From a virus, in IMG/VR virus record IMGVR_UViG_3300006810_000434, positions 1-22,635 of that record: a DNA stretch of 22,635 nt; one strand, 5' to 3'. Under the pieces are notes generated by a model, which was not told the origin of the DNA, did no database searches, and was given only the letters and a program-made list of their open reading frames with translations. Positions 1-6,581 of this stretch are shown here, piece by piece. The translations under genes and the position numbers were made by a program. How positions within the stretch are numbered: position 1 is the stretch's first letter; each line of letters opens with the position of its first letter.

Positions 1-1
1 A

Positions 2-328
2 TATGAAGATACTATGAATCAAGCGGATTTTAAACTTGAAAAGAGTGCAACGGGTGTCAGCTATACAGATTATGATACAGCGACATCTAATCAGCCGTAT
101 CATTGGTCTACAGGAACACACGGAGCAAATCAGACAGGTGCTTTAAATGACTTGGTGGTTTTAAAATATAAGCTTGCTTCTTGGGGCACAACGCAACAAT
201 ATATGCAAATTTCTTTTAAGTCGAGAACAGGAAGACCATCCCGATCAAGACTTCATGTGACTGAATATCCGTCTAATCCGGGTTCGCTCTATTATTATAA
301 CGCTTTTGTTATGTGTTACGAGGTGTGA
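2..328 (+). CDS. Putative tail/tail-fibre protein, C-terminal part (5'-partial)
   Basis: The reading frame is open to the left edge of the window, so this is probably the C-terminal end of a longer protein. The first in-frame ATG (position 14) has only a weak GAAG upstream and may be internal. The visible part, about 105 residues, is rich in Tyr, Thr, Ser, Asn and Gly with alternating polar and aromatic residues (for example YQISFKSR-like strands and SLYYYNAF near the end), as in beta-rich distal tail or fibre domains. No family is recognised. The stop codon lies 4 nt before the next start, so it is co-transcribed with two similar genes. The structural role is inferred from composition and from the position at the end of a tail block. 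Confidence 0.6.
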   Translation, partial: YEDTMNQADFKLEKSATGVSYTDYDTATSNQPYHWSTGTHGANQTGALNDLVVLKYKLASWGTTQQYMQISFKSRTGRPSRSRLHVTEYPSNPGSLYYYNAFVMCYEV

Positions 329-332
329 AGAA

Positions 333-869
333 ATGTCATATTTATTGAGTAGTCGTGTTGAAGAAGATGTGCGAATAGAAGTAGAGAGTAATCCTTCTGT
401 CCAAATCTTAAGTTCGGCAGCAAATACTACATTTACAAGTATTAACTATACAACAGTTAGATATAAGCCTTTGCGGTACATTGATGGGAGCTTTGCTGAT
501 AAAGTGATTTATAGCTCTTCTTTCCTAGTTAATGCAAATTCGAGTACTAACGACTCAGGAGCAACGTTTAGACTTGTATATAGTACTGATAATGGTGCAA
601 CTTGGTCAGCATGGGGAGATAATACCAAGTTTAACTTTGGTAGCTGGGAACAAGCCCAGCTTCGTGGAACTACACTTGACATTAATTTCTGTTTAGATAC
701 AACAAACTGGTCAGAAGAAAGACTGTTAAAACTGGAAGGTGAATGTTGGGGGCCTGCAGGGTTTCAAGTGCAATTACATCACAATGTTCATTTTTATGAC
801 AATAACGGATTAGTAACGGGAACATCTCGTTACTTACCGAAAGTTTCATGTAGGAGTATTAAGCAATGA
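333..869 (+). CDS. Putative tail/receptor-binding structural protein
   Basis: A 178-residue protein not assigned to a family. I chose the ATG at 333 because a good Shine-Dalgarno (GAGGTG, 320-325) lies 7 nt upstream; an in-frame TTG at 306 would overlap the previous gene and has no ribosome site. The sequence is beta-rich and aromatic. The central segment contains VYSTDNGATWSAWGD, which recalls Asp-box-like turns (S-x-D-x-G-x-T-W) found in sialidases and many phage tail or carbohydrate-binding proteins. That motif is visible in the sequence; carbohydrate binding is an inference. It sits between two other tail-like genes and overlaps the next by 4 nt (ATGA), suggesting translational coupling. 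Confidence 0.75.
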   Translation: MSYLLSSRVEEDVRIEVESNPSVQILSSAANTTFTSINYTTVRYKPLRYIDGSFADKVIYSSSFLVNANSSTNDSGATFRLVYSTDNGATWSAWGDNTKFNFGSWEQAQLRGTTLDINFCLDTTNWSEERLLKLEGECWGPAGFQVQLHHNVHFYDNNGLVTGTSRYLPKVSCRSIKQ

Positions 870-1357
870 CTTATATTAGACCAACTGATGAAAGAGGGTA
901 TGCTTTTGAAGAAATCCCTTATACTTCGGCAGCTATTCAAAGAATGGTAAACACTCAACAGCTTGATATAAATGGAACAGAAGTATTGTATAATAGTACA
1001 ACAAATAATTTGAACTTCGGTCGTTATATCGTCTACGAATATATGATCATGACGTACTGGAATCCAACACAACCATTAGTTGATTTATCGTTGGAACTAT
1101 GGGAAGAAGACGTCACCAATTCCATCCCGTACGCACCAAAAGGAGCAGATTACAGACAGCTTGAACAGTGGAACGAGTGGCAACAGTCTGTAGTTTTTGG
1201 GAAGTTTTTTTTGCCTGTATATGAAGGCAGTAGACGATACAAATTGAGAGGCAGGACAAAAAGCGCGGTTGAAGATTGTAGACTTCATAGAGCAACTATT
1301 GATGCAGGTCTAGAAATACAAGCGCGACCCCCATTAATCAAAATGTACACAATATAG
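866..1357 (+). CDS. Putative tail-associated structural protein
   Basis: A 163-residue protein of unknown family. Its ATG overlaps the preceding stop (ATGA at 866-869), with AGGAG about 9 nt upstream in the end of the previous gene. It is rich in Tyr and Trp with a mixed beta-like pattern, no membrane segment and no catalytic motif that I recognise. Its place as third gene in a compact run of tail-like genes, and directly before two membrane-anchored coiled-coil proteins, suggests a distal tail or fibre-associated protein made late in infection. No more specific role can be supported. Confidence 0.7.
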   Translation: MTYIRPTDERGYAFEEIPYTSAAIQRMVNTQQLDINGTEVLYNSTTNNLNFGRYIVYEYMIMTYWNPTQPLVDLSLELWEEDVTNSIPYAPKGADYRQLEQWNEWQQSVVFGKFFLPVYEGSRRYKLRGRTKSAVEDCRLHRATIDAGLEIQARPPLIKMYTI

Positions 1358-1364
1358 AGTTTTC

Positions 1365-1709
1365 ATGTTTAATATTAATTTAGATTTGCAGAATGCAAAT
1401 GAACTTTTTAAAGGTCCACTCGGTTTATTCATCATTTACGTTGCTTCAATGATTTTGGTTTTGTTTCTTGGCATGTCTCTTGGATCGAACAGCAAAGAAG
1501 AAGTATGCAAAGAAGAATTAAAACTGATCGTTGTGCAACGTGATCAAATCAGTTCATTAGAAGTTGAAAAAGCACAAGCTGTTTCAAAGCATCAAACACA
1601 ATGCATTGAAAGAGAACGTGAAATATGCAGAAAAGAAAAAGAAGCAATCAAGATCAATTGCAATGAATTAGTGAATAGATTGTTTCCACATCAGGAGCCA
1701 ACGCCATGA
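1365..1709 (+). CDS. Small membrane-anchored coiled-coil protein (spanin-like candidate)
   Basis: A 114-residue protein with one strong hydrophobic segment (about residues 18-38) near the N-terminus, followed by a highly charged, helical Glu/Lys/Gln-rich stretch (about 44-100) typical of a coiled coil. Four cysteines (48, 80, 88, 99) lie in the predicted extracytoplasmic part. A short N-terminus, one transmembrane helix and a periplasmic coiled coil is the layout of phage inner-membrane spanins (i-spanins, Rz type). The gene ends inside the start of the next gene (4-nt ATGA overlap), which also encodes a coiled-coil membrane protein; spanin genes often overlap. However, the partner lacks a lipobox and no endolysin or holin is seen nearby, so the lysis role is only a hypothesis. 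Confidence 0.7.
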   Translation: MFNINLDLQNANELFKGPLGLFIIYVASMILVLFLGMSLGSNSKEEVCKEELKLIVVQRDQISSLEVEKAQAVSKHQTQCIEREREICRKEKEAIKINCNELVNRLFPHQEPTP

Positions 1710-2125
1710 TTTCCACAATGATTCCACTTTTGATTATGCAGCTTGGTTTTGCACCTTTACACTTGGATGATGGACACATGATCAAAGCCAAATTTGTGCA
1801 AGCTGGAACTATTGCACCGTTCAGTGGATGGATGGTACAAACCGGAGATATTGCAGATATTCAGGCAAGTTTAACAGGCAACAGCTGTTTAATCAGATTA
1901 AGTGAAATCAAAAAAGATTTTGAAGATGAAATTAGATTAACACAATCAAGATGTGCTGAACGCATGAAAATCATACAAGATTCACTTGACGAATCAAAAA
2001 AGCTCAATGAAACTTTAAAACAGCAACTTGAATCTGAAAAACAATATTCTAATAGATTGTTAATTGGTTCGGTTGCAACCGGTGCGGTTTTAACAGCTGC
2101 AACTTTGTTTTTTAGTTTTAAGTAG
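1706..2125 (+). CDS. Coiled-coil protein with N-terminal signal-like and C-terminal membrane segments
   Basis: A 139-residue protein. Residues 1-17 are hydrophobic and signal-like, followed by a short module with the motif GTIAPFSGWMVQ (about 34-45), a charged coiled coil (about 64-115) and a C-terminal transmembrane helix (about 117-136) ending in a Lys. I recall a similar order (signal, an AP-[FY]-x-G-W/V-[LM] motif, coil, terminal helix) in unassigned phage proteins, but I cannot verify homology here. There is no lipobox cysteine, so a classical o-spanin or unimolecular spanin is not supported. AGGAG lies 8 nt before the ATG, which overlaps the previous stop by 4 nt. The most likely reading is a periplasm-exposed membrane protein acting with the preceding one, possibly in lysis or envelope alteration. 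Confidence 0.7.
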   Translation: MISTMIPLLIMQLGFAPLHLDDGHMIKAKFVQAGTIAPFSGWMVQTGDIADIQASLTGNSCLIRLSEIKKDFEDEIRLTQSRCAERMKIIQDSLDESKKLNETLKQQLESEKQYSNRLLIGSVATGAVLTAATLFFSFK

Positions 2126-2133
2126 AGTGATAA

Positions 2134-4176
2134 ATGCAAAACGAGATTTTGGGAAAAGTGGCTTTTGCTGCACAATATGCAAGACCCACAGAATCAGGAC
2201 GTGAATCTTGGTTGGATGCTGTTGAACGTGTTTGCAACATGCATTGTGAAAAGTATCCATCCATCCATGAAGAAATAAAAGACGCATTTGAATTGGTCAA
2301 AGAACAACGCATTGTTCCAAGTCAAAGGTCGATGCAGTTTGCAGGTGATGCAATTAAGAAACACAATATGCGCATGTACAATTGCACATATTCACCAGTT
2401 GATCGAAAAGAGTTTTTTAGTGAAATGCTTTGGTTGCTATTGTGTGGATGTGGAACAGGTTTTTCAGTTCGATCAAAGGACATTGTTAAACTTCCACGGG
2501 TAATCAATGCAGATCAACATTCAAAGCGTGATTCAATGATCCATATTGTTGCAGATTCCATTGAAGGTTGGTGTGCAGCTGTTCAAGCTCTACTTGATTC
2601 ATATTTCTTCACTGATTATTTTGATCATTCCATTGATTATGAAATCTATTATGACTTTTCAAAGGTTCGTCCAAAAGGTTCACTTATTGCATCAGGTGGA
2701 ATTGCACCGGGTTATAAACCACTTGAAGTTTGTTTGAATCAAATACGAGATATTTTAAACACTCGACTTGGAAAGAAATTAAGATCAATTGATGTGTTTG
2801 ATATTTGCATGTCCTTGTCTGCTTGTGTTTTAGCCGGTGGTGTAAGACGTTCAGCTTCAATCTGTTTGTTTGATAAAGAAGATCCATTGATGCTGAAAGC
2901 CAAGACAGGTGAATGGTATAAAACACATCCAAATAGAGCATACGCAAATATCAGTGCAACAATCGTGACTGATGGTTCTGAAGATGTGCGTGATGTGAAA
3001 AAGGTGGTTAATCTAAATTCACAGTTTGGTGAACCCGGTGTTTTCTTTTCAGAGTGTGAAGACTTTGGAACAAATCCATGTTGTGAAATTGGATTATATC
3101 CATTTTGGATTCAATCACCATCAGGTCAAAGTGTTGAATACGTTTCTTTGGAAATGGCTAAAGATCGAACACGACTTGAACAGATTGGATGGATGTGGAG
3201 AACGGGTTGGAGTGTTTGCAATTTAACTGAAGTAAACATGCAAAAGAATCCAACGGTGGAAATGTTTTGGCAAGCATGCAAAGCAGCTGCATTCATTGGA
3301 ACATTACAAGCCGGATACACAAACACCGGTTTTCTTGGACCGGTAACAAAACACATCATTGAAAATGAAGCATTGATTGGTGTTTCTTTGACAGGTATGT
3401 ATGCAAACTTTGATGTTTCATTTAGTGCCAAGGTGCTTGAACACGGTGCAAAGATTGTTGTGGATGAAAACAAACGAGTTGCTGAACTGATTGGAATCAA
3501 TCACGCTTCACGCACAACCTGCATCAAGCCAAGTGGAAACACATCAACCGTACTTGGAACATGTGCAGGTATCCATGCATTTCATGCTGAACGCTACATT
3601 AGAACAATGCGAATCAATAAAACCAATCCTGTTTGGAAAGAGATTAAAGAAAAGATTCCTGAAGTCACTATTGATTTAGATGGTGAAACTGGAATCATTG
3701 AATTTGCATGTGAAGCATCCAACGGTGGGTGGACTCGAAAAGAAGTGAATGCAAAAGATCACTTGGACCGGGTTGCATTTGTCCAAAAACATTGGGTTTA
3801 CCCCGGTTCAAAGCAAAGCAGGGTTGCAGGATTATCACACAACGTTTCAAACACTTGCACTGTGAAAGACCATGAATGGAACATGGTTGGTGATTGGCTT
3901 TGGAAGAATAGACACAATGTGCGTGGTGTTGCTATGCTTTCAGACTATGGTGATTTTGTTTACCAGAATGCACCGTACCAAACGGTTTTGGATGGATCGA
4001 CCACTGAAGCCCGGTGGAGAATCTTGAATGATGTTGATTGGTCGAAAGTTGATTTAACATCCATCCACGGAGGAAATGATGCACAATACACAAGCGGATG
4101 TGATGGACTAAAGTGTGAAATTAAAGCTGTGGAAGTTCAGCAATCATTTGGTGATAAACTTTCCAGTTCCACATAA
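2134..4176 (+). CDS. nrdJ: Adenosylcobalamin-dependent (class II) ribonucleoside-triphosphate reductase
   Basis: A 680-residue reductase that would make deoxynucleotides from ribonucleotides for phage replication, using a B12-derived radical and so independent of oxygen. Visible motifs in order: VPSQRSMQFAG (61-71); YNC with C84, matching the redox cysteine of the N-terminal strand; CGCGTGFSV (104-112); VRPKGS (178-183); GGVRRSA (235-241); the active-site loop NPCCEIGLYP (314-323), where C316 is the expected thiyl-radical cysteine with N314 and E318; VCNLTEVN (361-368) with C362 as second redox cysteine; and a C-terminal pair C656-x4-C661, as used for re-reduction by thioredoxin-like partners. 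The length fits monomeric RTPR-type enzymes (about 700 residues). The residue after the radical cysteine is Cys rather than the common Gly/Val/Ala. The 3' end overlaps the convergent recT gene by 56 bp. Confidence 0.93.
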   Translation: MQNEILGKVAFAAQYARPTESGRESWLDAVERVCNMHCEKYPSIHEEIKDAFELVKEQRIVPSQRSMQFAGDAIKKHNMRMYNCTYSPVDRKEFFSEMLWLLLCGCGTGFSVRSKDIVKLPRVINADQHSKRDSMIHIVADSIEGWCAAVQALLDSYFFTDYFDHSIDYEIYYDFSKVRPKGSLIASGGIAPGYKPLEVCLNQIRDILNTRLGKKLRSIDVFDICMSLSACVLAGGVRRSASICLFDKEDPLMLKAKTGEWYKTHPNRAYANISATIVTDGSEDVRDVKKVVNLNSQFGEPGVFFSECEDFGTNPCCEIGLYPFWIQSPSGQSVEYVSLEMAKDRTRLEQIGWMWRTGWSVCNLTEVNMQKNPTVEMFWQACKAAAFIGTLQAGYTNTGFLGPVTKHIIENEALIGVSLTGMYANFDVSFSAKVLEHGAKIVVDENKRVAELIGINHASRTTCIKPSGNTSTVLGTCAGIHAFHAERYIRTMRINKTNPVWKEIKEKIPEVTIDLDGETGIIEFACEASNGGWTRKEVNAKDHLDRVAFVQKHWVYPGSKQSRVAGLSHNVSNTCTVKDHEWNMVGDWLWKNRHNVRGVAMLSDYGDFVYQNAPYQTVLDGSTTEARWRILNDVDWSKVDLTSIHGGNDAQYTSGCDGLKCEIKAVEVQQSFGDKLSSST

Positions 4177-5332
4177 ATTTGTGATCTGAAATAATGCGTG
4201 AATATTGTGATTGTGTTTCTTCGTTAATCAGATCTTTAGCCAATAGTTTTTGAAGATGTCTGTGGATTTCAGACCAAATTGGACTATGTGAAGAGTTCAA
4301 CACCCAATTCACATAATTGTATAGATCACCATCACGTTTTTGATTGAATGATGTTCCATAGAACGCATCCAATGCAATTGCAACAGCATTCACATCAACA
4401 TTTGCTTTTTTGAGTCCTTCACAATTTAGACTTGCAAGCCGCCCGTCTTTTAAAAACGTGCGAATTGGTGAGAATGCAACCGGGTAAAAAGTTCTTTTGA
4501 AATCATCGAAGTTGCATTGATTGAGTGGTTTATCATGGTAATGTTCCAACGCTTGCACTGCATCATCCACATTGATGTTTTCTTCTTTTAGTGCTTCAAT
4601 CACATTTTGGATTGTGTTTATGTTTCTAGCACCAATATCTTGTGTTGCAACCGGTTGCCATTTGTTTTCTAGTGTTTCAGTTTTTTTTTTAGCAGGTTGT
4701 TCAGTCAATTGGTTTTGAATATCGTATGGAATTTGTTCACCAGTGGACGCATACATGATTGCATCAGCTTCAGGTCCATCCAACATCATTTCAGCAAGTT
4801 CATCAGGACTGCACGCTGTTCCAATCACATCAGGAAACACAGCACGACACAAAGCAGTCAATGCACGTTTTTGACACATCACCAAAGGCATTTGTTGCCA
4901 AATTCGTTTTTTATGCGCGCCACGTTGATGTGCGTCTTGCATTGTATAAGACCATGTATGCACTGGAACTTCCAAACCAAAGTCTTTTGAAATTTGCAGT
5001 TCATCAAGACGAATTGCTTTGTATACAACACCAACTGTGTGTGGAAGTGGATTATTGTTTGAATCATATTGCTTTGGTATGAACTCGCATTTCATCATTG
5101 CACATACACGTTTCTTTGTTTTTGGATCAATCCATTTCCGGACGATGCCACCCATTGCATCAGCATTTAGTGCAGGTTTACCGAGCATACAGTATGTTTG
5201 TGAAAGACAAGAGTTCACATCAAAGTTGAACAGATGACCAAAGGCTTGAAAGCATGCAATGTTGTCATCATAGTTTTGTTGTGAGTTTGAAAGTTGTTTG
5301 ATGTAGTTAAGTTTTTCTTGTGAAATTTGCAT
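4121..5332 (-). CDS. recT: RecT-family single-strand annealing protein
   Basis: A 403-residue protein. Residues about 1-190 carry RecT/Bet-like family features: a conserved YKAIRLDE strand region (104-111), then K-x-x-W145-x-x-M-P149 leading to a helix with R156 and R163 and the sequence AVFPDVIG (164-171), matching the W..MP..M...RA....R..PDV pattern of phage annealing proteins. It would coat and anneal complementary single strands during recombination or replication repair. The C-terminal half (about 220-403) is not recognised and is longer than in typical RecT (about 270-300 residues). The ribosome site AAGGAC lies 6-7 nt upstream on the minus strand. Directly before it sit four tandem copies of an 8-bp repeat also found before the nuclease candidate at 9299. 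It is the last gene of the minus-strand operon; its end runs into nrdJ with no terminator between. Confidence 0.85.
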   Translation of the reverse strand: MQISQEKLNYIKQLSNSQQNYDDNIACFQAFGHLFNFDVNSCLSQTYCMLGKPALNADAMGGIVRKWIDPKTKKRVCAMMKCEFIPKQYDSNNNPLPHTVGVVYKAIRLDELQISKDFGLEVPVHTWSYTMQDAHQRGAHKKRIWQQMPLVMCQKRALTALCRAVFPDVIGTACSPDELAEMMLDGPEADAIMYASTGEQIPYDIQNQLTEQPAKKKTETLENKWQPVATQDIGARNINTIQNVIEALKEENINVDDAVQALEHYHDKPLNQCNFDDFKRTFYPVAFSPIRTFLKDGRLASLNCEGLKKANVDVNAVAIALDAFYGTSFNQKRDGDLYNYVNWVLNSSHSPIWSEIHRHLQKLLAKDLINEETQSQYSRIISDHKFMWNWKVYHQMIAELPQL

Positions 5333-5350
5333 AATAAAGTCCTTATTATT

Positions 5351-5382
5351 GAGTAGTTAAGTAGTTAAGTAGTTAAGTAGTT
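5351..5382 (-). repeat. Four tandem 8-bp repeats in the recT leader
   Basis: Read on the minus strand, the unit AACTACT[T/C] occurs four times head to tail (three AACTACTT, then AACTACTC), then AATAATAAGGA containing the recT ribosome site. On the plus strand the units are GAGTAGTT at 5351-5358 and AAGTAGTT at 5359, 5367 and 5375. The array fills almost all of the space between the stop of the small gene upstream and the recT leader. Three copies of the same unit precede the gene at 9299. A binding site or a slippage-prone expression switch are both possible. Confidence 0.85.
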
Positions 5383-5383
5383 T

Positions 5384-5623
5384 TTAGTGTTGAAATAAAT
5401 CTTTGTAAGCTGATTCAATACAAGAGATGATCATATATCTGTTTTGATCAGAACAAAGATAGAAATATGCGTTATCATTTAGTTCATAAAGCTCATTGGT
5501 TGATAGATTGATTCTAAAAGGTGGATCAACAAAGTAATCCATCAGGTTGTCAAGATGGTTTAAAAGTCGTTTACCGTTGTATGCTTTCAAAGTACTTATT
5601 TTCAGTTTGCGTGGTTTTCTCAT
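5384..5623 (-). CDS. Small conserved-context hypothetical protein
   Basis: A 79-residue protein with no recognised family. The N-terminus is basic (MRKPRKLK...), and the rest is mixed with several Tyr and Asn residues and no membrane segment. A clear ribosome site (AAGGA on the minus strand) precedes the ATG. The gene starts 12 bp after the stop of the XRE-type regulator and ends just before the repeat array in the recT leader, so it is the middle gene of the minus-strand operon. In such early operons this place is often taken by regulators or recombination accessories, but nothing in the sequence decides this. Confidence 0.65.
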   Translation of the reverse strand: MRKPRKLKISTLKAYNGKRLLNHLDNLMDYFVDPPFRINLSTNELYELNDNAYFYLCSDQNRYMIISCIESAYKDLFQH

Positions 5624-5635
5624 AGTTGATTTTCC

Positions 5636-5869
5636 TTAATGGTTTGTGTCATTGGCAAGTTCGAGTAAATAAGGCACTTGATAATCTTCACCAGTTAGTT
5701 CAGACAATGCCTTGCAACATGCAACAAGGAATGAAAGTTGCATTGGTCGTTTTTCATTTAGAACTGCACTGATGTAATTGTAAGAATATCCGGACTTGTC
5801 AGATAGATCTTGCAAAGTCAGACTATGCATTTTGAGTGCAGCTTTGATTTGTGCTTTTAACAATCGCAT
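5636..5869 (-). CDS. XRE/Cro-type helix-turn-helix DNA-binding protein
   Basis: A 77-residue protein whose first about 60 residues follow the XRE/Cro HTH pattern: a helix (LKAQIKAALKMHSLT), the turn-linked pair LQDLSDKSGYSYNYISAVLNE (about 18-38) with the scaffold helix and recognition helix, then a closing helix (FLVACCKALSEL). AAGGAG lies about 6 nt before the ATG on the minus strand. It is the first gene of the minus-strand operon and faces the replication operon across a divergent control region, the classic Cro/CI-like arrangement. It may therefore repress one or both promoters there, the direct repeats at 5944-5981 being candidate operators. It is too short to carry a CI-type cleavable domain. 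Confidence 0.8.
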   Translation of the reverse strand: MRLLKAQIKAALKMHSLTLQDLSDKSGYSYNYISAVLNEKRPMQLSFLVACCKALSELTGEDYQVPYLLELANDTNH

Positions 5870-5902
5870 TTAAATCTCCTTGTGTTGCGTTGTATGGTTA
5901 TA

Positions 5903-5931
5903 CATTTACGTGATTGTTTTTCACTTGTCAA
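5903..5931 (-). promoter_or_regulatory. Predicted sigma70-like promoter of the minus-strand (XRE-recT) operon
   Basis: On the minus strand a perfect -35 box TTGACA (plus positions 5926-5931) is followed after 17 nt by TAAATG (5903-5908), a moderate -10 box. It would start transcripts roughly 25 nt upstream of the XRE-type gene. The -35 is convincing and the -10 is weak, so either regulated or modest activity is likely. Confidence 0.5.
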
Positions 5932-5943
5932 CAAAAAAGATAA

Positions 5944-5981
5944 AAAAAGAAAGAAAAGCGTTGAAAAAGAAAGAAAAGCGT
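5944..5981 (+). repeat. Two 18-bp direct repeats, 20 bp apart, overlapping the replication promoter
   Basis: The sequence AAAAAGAAAGAAAAGCGT is present exactly twice, at 5944-5961 and 5964-5981, so equivalent bases are 20 bp (about two helical turns) apart. The second copy covers the -35 to -10 spacer of the predicted replication promoter. Placement and phasing fit a pair of operator sites for one regulator bound on the same DNA face, most simply the XRE-type protein encoded next door. That assignment is inference. Confidence 0.7.
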
Positions 5982-5989
5982 AATATAAA
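5961..5989 (+). promoter_or_regulatory. Predicted promoter of the replication operon
   Basis: TTGAAA (5961-5966), a 17-nt spacer and TATAAA (5984-5989) match a sigma70-type promoter closely. The start point would fall near 5996, giving a leader of about 25 nt before the ATG at 6022, which has AAGGAG 5 nt upstream. The direct repeats at 5944-5981 overlap it, suggesting repression. Confidence 0.6.
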
Positions 5990-6021
5990 ATATTCATGTT
6001 CATTTCACAAAAGGAGTCATT

Positions 6022-6570
6022 ATGAAAGAACATGAATTGCGTTTATATATCTTAAAATCAGATCTAACATCAACCGAGAAACTTGTTTTGCTTGGAATAT
6101 GTTTGCGTTTGGATTGGTCGACATGGAAAGGTCAAATCAGTGCAAAACAGATTTCCGGATTGGTCAACATCACATTAAGAACATCCAAACGAACTATAAA
6201 AGCATTGATTGATAAGAAAGTCATAAAGCGTTCATCAACTCGAATTGGTGAACATATGAACACAGCTGCTTTCACAGAAATCAATTTAAGCTATTTTACC
6301 AAAAAAGACACTAGTGTCATCTATGACACTAGTGCTATGAATGACACTAGTGTCAATAATGGTGATTACATAACCAAAAATGACACTACCCCCGTGTCAT
6401 CTATGGTCAATGATAGTGTCATTAATGACACCCGTAACAATAGTAACAATATAAATACAACCTTTAATCAATTAGAAAAACCAAGATTCACAATTCATGA
6501 AGATGGTTTTAGGTGGGGTGTTGGTACACAATACCCTGATTTTGATCCAAACAGAGACTATAAGCATTAA
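6022..6570 (+). CDS. Winged-helix-like replication initiator candidate carrying its own repeat cluster
   Basis: A 182-residue protein. Residues about 1-90 look like a winged-helix domain of the phage replication-protein type: a helical start (LRLYILKSDLTSTEKLVLL), then ISAKQISGLVNITLRTSKRTIKALIDKKVIKR (39-70) as helix-turn-helix and wing. The middle (about 95-145) is a low-complexity Asp/Thr/Ser/Asn/Val linker encoded by repeated TGACAC/GTGTCA palindromes. The C-terminus (about 150-182) is a short conserved-looking tail, perhaps contacting the helicase loader encoded next. This is the lambda O layout: DNA-binding N-terminus, repeats within the gene, partner-binding C-terminus. It is followed 11 nt later by a DnaC-like gene. 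The initiator function is inferred from layout rather than from a family match. Confidence 0.75.
   Translation: MKEHELRLYILKSDLTSTEKLVLLGICLRLDWSTWKGQISAKQISGLVNITLRTSKRTIKALIDKKVIKRSSTRIGEHMNTAAFTEINLSYFTKKDTSVIYDTSAMNDTSVNNGDYITKNDTTPVSSMVNDSVINDTRNNSNNINTTFNQLEKPRFTIHEDGFRWGVGTQYPDFDPNRDYKH
6307..6431 (+). repeat. Cluster of TGACAC/GTGTCA palindromes: candidate replication origin
   Basis: Five inverted-repeat sites lie inside the initiator gene. GACACTAGTGTC is at 6307-6318; TGACACTAGTG (one arm incomplete) at 6324-6334; TGACACTAGTGTCA at 6342-6355; TGACAC and GTGTCA separated by 7 nt at 6381-6399; and GTGTCATTAATGACAC at 6416-6431. The first three share exact 18-bp spacing. An AT-rich stretch (about 6436-6480) follows. 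Iteron-like sites inside an initiator gene next to a helicase-loader gene are the hallmark of lambda-type origins, so this is the best origin candidate in the window. Confidence 0.75.
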
Positions 6571-6581
6571 GGGGTGTAAAT

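Noticed and set aside
3126-3500. 124-codon open frame on the minus strand
   Set aside because: Antisense to nrdJ motifs (CNLTEVN region); no ribosome site.
2134-4176. Intein or intron in the reductase gene
   Set aside because: The protein is about the usual length, all motifs are in one frame, and the longer loop between NPCC and VCNL (about 35 residues) is far too short and lacks splicing-block motifs.
5351-5382. CRISPR-like array
   Set aside because: The 8-bp units are directly joined without spacers and no cas gene is present; same for the palindromes at 6307-6431.
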